Assembly: GCA_039969155.1 (NCBI GenBank)
Contig: JBDVOJ010000095.1
Location: 1-64,000 of the forward strand
Direction: 5' to 3'
DNA: 64,000 bases
From: GCA-002733465 sp039969155
GTDB taxonomy: Bacteria; Pseudomonadota; Gammaproteobacteria; Enterobacterales; Kangiellaceae
Part shown: positions 53,894-60,694 of the stretch, one piece after another
Layout of the letters: each line of letters begins with the position of its first letter
How positions within the stretch are numbered: the first letter of the stretch is position 1
Program-made: the position numbers and the translations under genes
Notes under the pieces: model-generated
The model's input: only the letters and a program-made list of their open reading frames with translations
Database searches by the model: none
Told to the model about the DNA's origin: nothing

Positions 53894-53914
53894 AACCTGC
53901 TCTAGCAGCAGGTT
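53894..53914 (+). other. Leader stem-loop after ops
   Basis: AACCTGC/GCAGGTT, 7-bp perfect stem with a 7-base loop. A T-run (53921-53925) follows only after six other bases. It could be a weak terminator that RfaH overrides, or a leader structure. Confidence 0.4.
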
Positions 53915-54004
53915 CAATGCTTTTTAGCCATTATCATCAAAGACTAAAGAAATTAGACTCAGAAATTATTCTCGATTCAGTTTTTAAGAACGTGTGGAAC
54001 ATTT

Positions 54005-56572
54005 ATGGCAAATGAACAACATCTAAATTTAATTAAGCATTTGAAAAAGCGAACATTAGTAACTCTGCAGTTATTATTGGCTTGTAGCTTAGTGACTTTT
54101 AATTCCAATGTTGCAGCAGCGGAAATTGATACCAGCAAGCTTGAAGCTCAATGTAAAAATATTACGGCTCAGCAGCGCCAAATGGCGAAAGCCGCTGGTT
54201 ATGATATCGATTCTGCTTGTAATTCACTAAGTAGCTTGGATTTGTCTGAACGAAACAAAGCCCAGGAAGATATTAAAACGGTGCTACCTAGAGGTTCGGA
54301 ACTGCAAACCGATGAGCGCGGTGTATTGATACCTGAAGGTATGCAAGAAGATGACCGATTTGCACAACAAAATTTGAATAATGAGTTAAATGAAGGTGAA
54401 GAGTTAGATTCAGAAGAGCTAAAACGCTACGGCTATGAGCTTTTTGCCGGAATTCCGACTACTTTCGCTCCTGCAACCGATATTCCAATACCTGTCGATT
54501 ACTTGGTTGGGCCTGGTGATACTATGAAGGTTCAGTTGCTTGGAAAAGTCAATGAATCGATGGAACTTTCAGTTGATCGAGATGGTTCGATTAGTTTTCC
54601 GAATTTAGGACCTATTTCTGTGGCAGGTTTGCAGTTTTCCGCGGCCAAATCTCTGATTCAACAAAAAGTAACCGACCAAATGATTGGTGTTCGCGCTGTT
54701 ATCTCTTTGGGGGAGTTACGCTCAATAAGAGTTTTCGTGTTGGGAGAAGCATTTAAGCCAGGTTCATACACTGTAAGCTCATTATCCACCATGACTAATG
54801 CTTTGTTTGCGAGTGGTGGTATTACCGATATTGGTTCGCTACGAAATATCCAATTGAAACGTCAGGGCAAAGTGATAACCACGCTAGATCTTTATGACCT
54901 TTTGCAAAAAGGGGACACTAGAAATGACGTACATTTATTGCCCGGTGATGTGATTTATATTCCAACAGTCGGAACAACAGCAGGAATTCAAGGTGAAGTA
55001 AAACGACCCGCCATTTATGAACTCAAGAAGGAAAAATCACTTAAAGATTTAATTCGTCTTGCTGGTGGATACTCGGCCAATGCATACCCTAATATCTCGC
55101 ACATTACCCGAAAAAGTCGCAACGGGTTTACCACGGTCTTAGATGTTGACTTGAGTAAAAATAAAGATAAGTCCACCCAAATAAAAAATGGCGACCTAGT
55201 AGAAGTAAGCACTGTGCTAGAAGAGTTTGAAGATGTTGTTGAATTGGCGGGGGCTTTTCATCGAGAACGAAATATCAAATGGCGCGAAGGATTAAGGCTT
55301 TCTCAAGTAATTCACTCCGTAAAAGACTTTAAAGAAGGTGTTGACCTGCATGCTGGTTTGGTTATAAGAAAAGAAATGCCATTCCGAAAAATATCGGTAC
55401 TTCAATTTAGTTTACAGCATGTATTAGAAAACAAAAGTAACAGTGGACAAGATATTATTTTGCAGCCACTCGATACTGTCTACACTTTCTTACAAGACGG
55501 GACCAGAGTAGAGCAACTAGAGTCTATCATTCAGCAAATTAAGGACCAAAACTCTGGTGGCGCTTTGTCTAAAACCGTTGAAATTGCGGGAAATGTTCGT
55601 TACCCAGGGACTTATCCTCTGACCAAAAGTATGAACATTCGCAACTTAATTTTGTTGGCGGGTGGACTTAAAGAAGCTTCTTATTTAGGTAACGCTGAAG
55701 TTACAACAAGGGACCTATCCAATGCTGAAATTGCGACGATTCAACATGTGAACGTAAATCTATCGGAGCAATTAATGGGAATTAATTCCTATCAATTGGC
55801 GCCAAAAGACAAGTTGAGTGTTTATGCAACCCCAGAATACCGCGAACATATGATGATAACGCTAGAAGGAGAAGTTAGATTCCCTGGGGAATACGAGTTT
55901 AGGCAAGGCGAGACACTTTCTCAGGTGGTTCACAGAGCTGGTGGATTTACAGCAACAGCTCACCCGCGCGCAGCTGTATTCACAAGAGTTGATTTAAAAA
56001 TACAAGAAGCTAAACAACTAGAAACATTGAAAGATCAATTAAGAGAAGATATTGCTGCAAGTGAGCTAGAAGATGCCGCTGCAGGGCAGGGTTCTTCACT
56101 TAAAGATGCTGAAGGATTACTTAACGCCTTGGCCGATACTGAAGCACTCGGAAGATTAGTTATTTCCCTGGACGATATCATGTCAGGTAAAACTGAAGAT
56201 ATTCAATTGAAAGATCTCGACAGATTGATTATTCCGACGCTTCGACAAGAAGTTTCCGTGTTGGGTGAAGTGCAACATTCCGCATCACACTTGTTTCATA
56301 GCCAATGGACGGTCAATGACTATTTAGAGAAAAGTGGTGGTTTATCTGCTCGTGCTGATGAAGATAGAATCTACGTGGTAAAAGCCGATGGTTCGGTATT
56401 CCTCCCCAATCAAAGTGGTTGGTTAACTCACCAGAACTCTGAATTAAGCCCCGGGGATACCATCGTCATTCCTTTAGACACTGAAAGACTAAAAACACTG
56501 ACATTATGGACCAATGTTAGCCAAATTATTTATCAGTTAGCGTTAGGTGCTGCTGCGGTTAACTCGCTTTAG
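54005..56572 (+). CDS. Multi-SLBB polysaccharide export outer-membrane protein (Wza-like)
   Basis: An 855-residue exported protein, with a signal segment at about 17-38 ending VAAAE. A polysaccharide-export domain (about 160-240; DYLVGPGDTMKVQLLGKV) is followed by at least five SLBB repeats. These start at words like VFVLGEAFKPGSY, IQGEVKRPAIYEL, EIAGNVRYPGTYPL, TLEGEVRFPGEYEF and VLGEVQHSASH. It is more than twice the length of E. coli Wza (379 aa), with no lipobox. It is the first gene after the ops leader, so probably heads the capsule or O-polysaccharide operon. Confidence 0.88.
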   Translation: MANEQHLNLIKHLKKRTLVTLQLLLACSLVTFNSNVAAAEIDTSKLEAQCKNITAQQRQMAKAAGYDIDSACNSLSSLDLSERNKAQEDIKTVLPRGSELQTDERGVLIPEGMQEDDRFAQQNLNNELNEGEELDSEELKRYGYELFAGIPTTFAPATDIPIPVDYLVGPGDTMKVQLLGKVNESMELSVDRDGSISFPNLGPISVAGLQFSAAKSLIQQKVTDQMIGVRAVISLGELRSIRVFVLGEAFKPGSYTVSSLSTMTNALFASGGITDIGSLRNIQLKRQGKVITTLDLYDLLQKGDTRNDVHLLPGDVIYIPTVGTTAGIQGEVKRPAIYELKKEKSLKDLIRLAGGYSANAYPNISHITRKSRNGFTTVLDVDLSKNKDKSTQIKNGDLVEVSTVLEEFEDVVELAGAFHRERNIKWREGLRLSQVIHSVKDFKEGVDLHAGLVIRKEMPFRKISVLQFSLQHVLENKSNSGQDIILQPLDTVYTFLQDGTRVEQLESIIQQIKDQNSGGALSKTVEIAGNVRYPGTYPLTKSMNIRNLILLAGGLKEASYLGNAEVTTRDLSNAEIATIQHVNVNLSEQLMGINSYQLAPKDKLSVYATPEYREHMMITLEGEVRFPGEYEFRQGETLSQVVHRAGGFTATAHPRAAVFTRVDLKIQEAKQLETLKDQLREDIAASELEDAAAGQGSSLKDAEGLLNALADTEALGRLVISLDDIMSGKTEDIQLKDLDRLIIPTLRQEVSVLGEVQHSASHLFHSQWTVNDYLEKSGGLSARADEDRIYVVKADGSVFLPNQSGWLTHQNSELSPGDTIVIPLDTERLKTLTLWTNVSQIIYQLALGAAAVNSL

Positions 56573-56581
56573 GGAATAGAT

Positions 56582-56616
56582 AGTTACTAGTGACGAGTTA
56601 CGGGTTGCGAGTTGAG
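56582..56616 (+). repeat. Heptamer array B, left arm
   Basis: Five units in register: AGTTACT, AGTGACG, AGTTACG, GGTTGCG, AGTTGAG. The first base is 10 bp after the export gene stop codon. Degenerate units recur at 56656-56691. Confidence 0.8.
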
Positions 56617-56655
56617 AAAGATAAGGACGAACAAAGCTTCTAGTAGGGAAAAGAC

Positions 56656-56691
56656 AGTTGCGCGAGGCTAGTTTACTAGTTGCTCGTGGTT
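56656..56691 (+). repeat. Second, degenerate part of array B left arm
   Basis: AGTTGCG, CGAGGCT, an 8-base variant, AGTTGCT, CGTGGTT. Same orientation as 56582-56616 but less regular. Confidence 0.55.
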
Positions 56692-56740
56692 CCAACTTAG
56701 AAACAAAAAATATGTAATAAATGATACAAGGAGGTATCAG

Positions 56741-57082
56741 TTGCAGTTTACCAAACTGGAAATCTGGCAAAGAAGTAGAAAGCTTTCTATAGCAGTATAT
56801 CGGTATAGCAAGAAAATATCTGATTATGGCTTTCGAGATCAAATAACTAGGTGTTCACTTTCCGTCCCTTCAAATATCGCGGAAGGGTTAGAGAAAGACT
56901 ATATTAAGGAAAAAATTCGCTTTTTAACTATATCAAAAGGGTCTTTGGGCGAACTTTATACGCAGGTAGATATAGGTGTTGAAATCGGATACATAGAAAA
57001 AGATACTGGAATAGAGTGGATGGCAGAGTCTAGGGCTCTTGCAAAAATGATAGGTGGTTTGATTAAAAGTTTACGAAAGTAA
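56741..57082 (+). CDS. Four-helix-bundle protein (S23/Avd-like family)
   Basis: A 113-residue helical protein with the family pattern: LEIWQRSRKLSIAVYRYSK, FRDQITRCSLSVPSNIAEGLEKD, then SKGSLGELYTQVDIGVEIGYI. Relatives are encoded in intervening sequences of 23S rRNA genes and as accessory (Avd) proteins of diversity-generating retroelements; they form pentameric barrels and may bind nucleic acid. Neither rRNA nor reverse transcriptase is near. The start is a TTG with a very strong AAGGAGG six bases upstream. The gene sits between inverted heptamer arrays inside the polysaccharide locus. Confidence 0.82.
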   Translation: MQFTKLEIWQRSRKLSIAVYRYSKKISDYGFRDQITRCSLSVPSNIAEGLEKDYIKEKIRFLTISKGSLGELYTQVDIGVEIGYIEKDTGIEWMAESRALAKMIGGLIKSLRK

Positions 57083-57087
57083 AATTT

Positions 57088-57162
57088 CTAGCAACTAGCA
57101 ACTAGCAACTAGCAACTAGCAACTAGCAACTAGCAACTAGCAACTAGCAACTAGCAACTAGC
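57088..57162 (-). repeat. Heptamer array B, right arm (CTAGCAA x10.7)
   Basis: Ten perfect CTAGCAA units and five further bases, beginning 5 bp after the four-helix-bundle stop codon and ending 25 bp before the wzi-like ATG. The perfect copies suggest recent expansion or frequent length change. Every frame on both strands has stop codons, so it is not coding. Confidence 0.97.
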
Positions 57163-57187
57163 GTAAACGTAGATCGAAATTAAATTA

Positions 57188-58579
57188 ATGAAGCTGACTA
57201 TTATCACTATCTTATTATTTAGCTCCATATCAATAAGCGCGGCCCCTTGGATCTCAACCCAAGATCTAAGCTTGCGCTCTGACTTAGAAACTTTAGCGGA
57301 CGTAGGATTAATTAAAACGCCAATTACCACCTATCCTTTGATGTGGGCAGGGATAATAAAAGAGATCGACAAGCACGACATTAGAAATATCGGTCAGGAG
57401 TACAAAGATATTTTTTGGCGTGTAAAAAGTGCTGGTAAACGCGCTTTAAGAAATGAAAGCAAAAAGATTTTGAAACTATCCGTTGCAAGCTCTGAACAAG
57501 TCCTTCGCAGTTTTGGCGATTCAGCTAGAAGTGAAATTGAAGTGACTGCCAATAGCGCCAGTATGAATAAATATTTTGCCTGGAATCTTCAAGTTAATCG
57601 AGTAGTAAATCCATTTGATGAAGATACTTTGCACTACGACGGGTCGTATATCGCTGGAGTATGGGGTAATTGGGTTACCAGCGTTGGTAAGGTTGAAAAG
57701 TGGTGGGGCGCCAGTTGGGACTCTGCTAATTTAATCTCAAATAATGCTCGCTCGCCATTAGCGATAAGTGTAGATAGAAATTATCCTAATGCCATCGACT
57801 CGCCTTGGTTAAGTTGGATAGGGCCGTTTAGTATTTCAGGTTTTGTTGGTCAGCTGGATGATAGCCGATTTATATCTGATCCAACTTTAGCGGGCTTTTC
57901 CTTAACAACAAAACCTGTTGAATGGTTAGAGGTTGGTTTACGAACAACAACCATTTCCGGTGGTTCTTATGACGGAATTGACGAAAGCCTAAACAGAGAC
58001 AGCAAACAAATAAATGGTTTAGATTTACGTTGGAGCTTACCATCACCAATTCCAACAAACTTTTATTTCTCTGTTACTGATGAAGGTCAAGAAGCGAACT
58101 TCTCGACTCAGCAATTTGGATTAACAAGCTCTTTCAAATTATTTCAGCAAGATTGGCGAGTGATATTGGAGTCTAGTAAAACATATCCCAGTGATGAGGA
58201 GATTAATGTTGCGTATGAAAATGACTACTATCAATCAGGATATAGATATAATCAAAGAGCAATTGGTTCGACTTTTGATAATGATTCTAAAGCGTTGACG
58301 TTTAGTCTGATTGGAAACCTGACGCGCCATCAGGCTATACAAGTTAAGTTTCAAAAACTGAAGATAAACCAACTAGGAAATGCTACGGGAACCGATTTAG
58401 TACATTCTATAAATAGTCAAGCGGTTGACACCAATCGAATGGTACTCAATTGGGATTATCAGGCTAGCAAGAAGCATCGATTTAATATCGGCGTAGAAGT
58501 GACTGATGAAATTGTTGATGGACTCGGACGGTTATCAGAAAGAGTAAGAGCTTCAGCTTCATGGAGTTATTATCTTTAG
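57188..58579 (+). CDS. Capsule assembly Wzi family protein
   Basis: A 463-residue outer-membrane protein with a Sec signal (cleavage near SAA-PW, residue 19). An N-terminal helical part (LRSDLETLADVGLIKTPITTYPL) leads to a long beta-barrel region ending in an aromatic residue pair (SWSYYL), as in outer-membrane porins. Wzi-type proteins help attach or organise capsule at the surface. No clear ribosome-binding site is seen; the CTAGCAA array ends 25 bp upstream of the ATG. Confidence 0.85.
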   Translation: MKLTIITILLFSSISISAAPWISTQDLSLRSDLETLADVGLIKTPITTYPLMWAGIIKEIDKHDIRNIGQEYKDIFWRVKSAGKRALRNESKKILKLSVASSEQVLRSFGDSARSEIEVTANSASMNKYFAWNLQVNRVVNPFDEDTLHYDGSYIAGVWGNWVTSVGKVEKWWGASWDSANLISNNARSPLAISVDRNYPNAIDSPWLSWIGPFSISGFVGQLDDSRFISDPTLAGFSLTTKPVEWLEVGLRTTTISGGSYDGIDESLNRDSKQINGLDLRWSLPSPIPTNFYFSVTDEGQEANFSTQQFGLTSSFKLFQQDWRVILESSKTYPSDEEINVAYENDYYQSGYRYNQRAIGSTFDNDSKALTFSLIGNLTRHQAIQVKFQKLKINQLGNATGTDLVHSINSQAVDTNRMVLNWDYQASKKHRFNIGVEVTDEIVDGLGRLSERVRASASWSYYL

Positions 58580-58585
58580 AGAAAT

Positions 58586-58620
58586 AGTTACGAGTCGCTA
58601 GTAGCGGGTTACTAGTTTAG
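58586..58620 (+). repeat. Heptamer array C, left arm
   Basis: Five units in register: AGTTACG, AGTCGCT, AGTAGCG, GGTTACT, AGTTTAG. It begins 6 bp after the Wzi-like stop codon. AGTTACG and GGTTRCN are shared with array B. Confidence 0.8.
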
Positions 58621-58628
58621 ACAACCAA

Positions 58629-58653
58629 GTTCGCTGAGCGGAGTCGAAGCGAG
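58629..58653. repeat. Short palindromic intergenic repeat
   Basis: TTCGCTGAGCGGAGTCGAAG and its continuation form an imperfect hairpin (TCGCT with AGCGA). The reverse complement has the CTTCGACTCCGCTCAG wording that I know as a widespread bacterial intergenic repeat. One copy only in this window. Confidence 0.5.
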
Positions 58654-58674
58654 ATAGTTACCTATATATGATTG

Positions 58675-58703
58675 TTGACTGTTGAGCATATTGAATTTCG
58701 AAT
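58675..58703 (+). promoter_or_regulatory. Possible promoter of the toxin-antitoxin pair
   Basis: TTGACT (58675-58680), 17-base spacer, TCGAAT (58698-58703), 79 bp before the antitoxin ATG. The -35 is good and the -10 weak. Confidence 0.4.
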
Positions 58704-58782
58704 AACATTTTACTAGTTAGGGCTGAGGTAGATTGAGATAGTGTTTTTAGGCGATATAACCTTTTATAGCGAGGAACTTCTG

Positions 58783-58998
58783 ATGAACATTAATTCACAA
58801 ATCAAAGAAATGACATTTAAGGAAAAGTTGGCGACTATGGAATTGCTTTGGGATGAGCTTTGTCATGAGTCCAAAGAAATCAATTCTCCCAAGTGGCATG
58901 AAGATGTGCTTGAGCATCGAGTTGAAGAAGCTAATATCGAATCCAATTTCACTGACTGGAATGAAGCCAAGGACGAAATTCGTAAGTCGTTAAAATGA
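58783..58998 (+). CDS. Antitoxin, addiction module protein (TIGR02574-like)
   Basis: A 71-residue protein matching the short helical addiction-module antitoxins: LATMELLWDEL, then PKWHEDVLEHRVEEA, and a C-terminal DWNEAKDEIRKSL. The ATG at 58783 has GAGGAA nearby and gives the usual length; a GTG 42 bp upstream is also in frame. Its TGA overlaps the toxin ATG as ATGA, the normal coupling in these pairs. It should neutralise the downstream toxin and bind their promoter. Confidence 0.83.
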   Translation: MNINSQIKEMTFKEKLATMELLWDELCHESKEINSPKWHEDVLEHRVEEANIESNFTDWNEAKDEIRKSLK

Positions 58999-59309
58999 AA
59001 ATAGAAATTTTGAATTCAGCCAAAAAGGACTTGTCTGATGGTGCTAAGTTTTATGAAAGTAGTGAGAGGGGACTTGGAAGTTATTTTTTAGATTCATTGT
59101 TCTCAGAAATCGATTCGTTATTAATTTATGCTGGTGTTCACCAAGTCGTCAACTCTGGATTATATCGAATGTATGCTAAACGGTTTCCTTTCGCTGTATA
59201 TTACAAACAAGATACAGACTTTATTCGAGTTTATGCTGTTTTAGATACAAGAAGAAAGCCAGCATGGACGCGTAACAGAATAGAAAGGCTGAAAAATTCT
59301 CAGAATTGA
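58995..59309 (+). CDS. RelE/ParE-type toxin
   Basis: A 104-residue basic protein of the RelE/ParE fold: ILNSAKKDLSDGAKFYES at the start, YRMYAKRFPFAVYYK in the middle, and IRVYAVLDTRRKPAW near 82-96. Whether it cleaves mRNA (RelE) or inhibits gyrase (ParE) cannot be told from sequence alone; the paired antitoxin type is common with ParE-like toxins. It is the second gene of the pair within the heptamer-flanked interval C. Confidence 0.85.
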   Translation: MKIEILNSAKKDLSDGAKFYESSERGLGSYFLDSLFSEIDSLLIYAGVHQVVNSGLYRMYAKRFPFAVYYKQDTDFIRVYAVLDTRRKPAWTRNRIERLKNSQN

Positions 59310-59351
59310 TTTGGAAGTTAATTTGGAGAGTTAATGAGCTCTTAAGAAGCC

Positions 59352-59413
59352 CGAAACTCGCGACTAGAAACTGATATTTCTATTCTAGCTCCCATAACCC
59401 AGCTCCTAGCTCC
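59352..59413 (-). repeat. Heptamer array C, right arm
   Basis: Units CGAAACT, CGCGACT, AGAAACT, then after a short break TAGCTCC, CATAACC, CAGCTCC, TAGCTCC. Orientation is opposite to 58586-58620. It ends 35 bp before the wzz start codon. Confidence 0.7.
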
Positions 59414-59448
59414 TGATTTTTGGAATAGGAACGAAACCCAAAAACACT

Positions 59449-60486
59449 ATGAACGAAGAAAACAACAAAAACCTAGAAGAAAAGCTAAATCAACTCGAAG
59501 CTCGCAATCAGCGACTCGAAGCTGATATCTCTATCCTAGCATCCCGCTCCCAGCTCCTAGCTCCTGATTCTTTTCAATCGGATGATGAGATCGATTTAAA
59601 AGAATTATGGAACGCCATCTGGTCCGGTAAATGGTTAATCATTGGGATTACATTTGTTTTCTCTGTTGCTTCTGTACTTTACGCTCTTTCTCTTCCAGAC
59701 GAATATAAATCAACAGCGGTACTAGCTCCTGCATCAAGTTCAAGTTCTTCGCAGTTAAGTAAGTTAGCTGGACAATTTGGTGGCCTAGCATCTCTAGCGG
59801 GCATAAATCTTAGTGGTGGTGGCGCAGAAGATAAAACTGTTATTGCTATGGAAATTATGAAAACCTGGGGTTTTCTCGAAAAATTTATTGTGGATAATCA
59901 TATTGAGGTTGAAGTGTTTGCAGCTGATGGGTGGGATAGAGCTACCGATACATTAAGAATAAATCCTGATTTGTATGATGTTGAAGCTCAGAAGTGGGTT
60001 CGGGATTACCATCCTAGTAGAGGACAAAAGTTGCAACCTAGTGGTTGGGAATTGTACGAATCATTCAAAGAAAAAGTAACTGTTAGTCAAGATAAAACAA
60101 GCGGTTTGATTAGTATCTCTGTTGAGTTCTTTTCACCAAAAATTGCCAAACAATGGACCGAAAAACTGATCAGAGCGATTAATGCTCACATTCAAACACA
60201 AGAGAGAAAGGAAGCGACTAAAAGTATTAGCTACCTGAATAATAAAATCAATGAGACAAATATTGCTGACATGCAGGGCGTTTTTTATCAACTAATTGAA
60301 GAGCAAACTAAAACTTTGATGTTGGCGGAAGTCAGTGAAGAGTATGTCTTCAAGACCATAAGTGCACCAAAAGTAGCAGAAGAAAAAACAAGTCCAAAAC
60401 GTGCATTAATAACTGTATTAGCAACGATCTTGGGTGGAATGTTCTCGGTACTTGTTACATTGCTCAGGTACTTTGTTAACAAATAA
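59449..60486 (+). CDS. Wzz/chain-length determinant family protein
   Basis: A 345-residue polysaccharide copolymerase. The family core starts at EIDLKELWNAIWSGKW near residue 46, followed by the first helix (about 62-80). A large periplasmic part rich in helices follows, then the Pro-containing segment APKVAEEKTSPKRA and a second helix (about 322-340). Unusually, a roughly 45-residue N-terminal extension with a leucine-heptad helix precedes the core. Part of it is encoded by a copy of the intergenic heptamer array. The ATG at 59449 has no strong ribosome-binding site. Confidence 0.87.
   Translation: MNEENNKNLEEKLNQLEARNQRLEADISILASRSQLLAPDSFQSDDEIDLKELWNAIWSGKWLIIGITFVFSVASVLYALSLPDEYKSTAVLAPASSSSSSQLSKLAGQFGGLASLAGINLSGGGAEDKTVIAMEIMKTWGFLEKFIVDNHIEVEVFAADGWDRATDTLRINPDLYDVEAQKWVRDYHPSRGQKLQPSGWELYESFKEKVTVSQDKTSGLISISVEFFSPKIAKQWTEKLIRAINAHIQTQERKEATKSISYLNNKINETNIADMQGVFYQLIEEQTKTLMLAEVSEEYVFKTISAPKVAEEKTSPKRALITVLATILGGMFSVLVTLLRYFVNK
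59511..59570 (+). repeat. Second copy of array C right arm, inside wzz
   Basis: These 60 bases align without gaps to 59360-59419 with 49 identities by hand count, including 19 identical bases in a row (CAGCTCCTAGCTCCTGATT). They encode about residues 21-41 of the Wzz protein. Confidence 0.85.
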
Positions 60487-60644
60487 TTAGCCACTAAACC
60501 TGAGGCTAATAATTCAATTTTAGTAGAGATATTTATTGAGGTGAATGGGTTTAGCCTTGTGCTACATAGATTGTAGTATACGTAAAAAATTTTGAAGCAA
60601 GTCGAAGAATTTTCAGGTTAATAGTAATTCTAAGTATGTATATA

Positions 60645-60673
60645 TTGACCGTATGAAATTCAAGTTGTATAAC
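60645..60673 (+). promoter_or_regulatory. Promoter upstream of the flippase-pseB-pseC genes
   Basis: TTGACC (60645-60650), 17-base spacer, TATAAC (60668-60673): five of six matches in each box. Predicted start of transcription is about 15 bp before the GTG. Confidence 0.65.
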
Positions 60674-60694
60674 AATAGCATGTATGGGAAGTAA

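Larger units (their letters stand above)
53380..54004. other. Capsule operon leader region
   Basis: A 625-bp gap. It holds a TATAAT at 53466-53471 without a good -35, the ops element at 53854-53866, and a stem-loop at 53894-53914. A 55-codon open frame (53669-53836), hydrophobic at its N-terminus, ends just before ops, but its ribosome-binding site is too close to the ATG, so I do not call it a gene. A long untranslated leader with ops is normal for RfaH-controlled operons. Confidence 0.65.
56582..57162. mobile_element. Candidate heptamer-flanked element B with four-helix-bundle gene
   Basis: A 581-bp interval with AGTTNCN-type units on the left and their inverse on the right. The only gene inside is the S23/Avd-like gene at 56741-57082. 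Inverted arrays around a single gene look like a cassette, but no integrase or target-site duplication is visible. Mobility is inference. Confidence 0.4.
58586..59413. mobile_element. Candidate heptamer-flanked element C with toxin-antitoxin pair
   Basis: An 828-bp interval bounded by opposed heptamer arrays and holding a complete toxin-antitoxin pair with its own promoter. Same layout as element B. No recombinase is present. The boundaries are given by the arrays only, and mobility is inference. Confidence 0.4.

Noticed and set aside
57088..57162. CRISPR array
   Set aside because: The 7-bp units are contiguous with no spacers, and there are no cas genes in the window.
56582..57162. Diversity-generating retroelement, because the four-helix-bundle protein resembles Avd
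   Set aside because: No reverse transcriptase, no template/variable repeat pair with adenine-specific differences, and no variable protein is present nearby.
56582..57162. Remnant of a 23S rRNA intervening sequence
   Set aside because: No rRNA sequence flanks the gene; the flanks are heptamer arrays and capsule genes.
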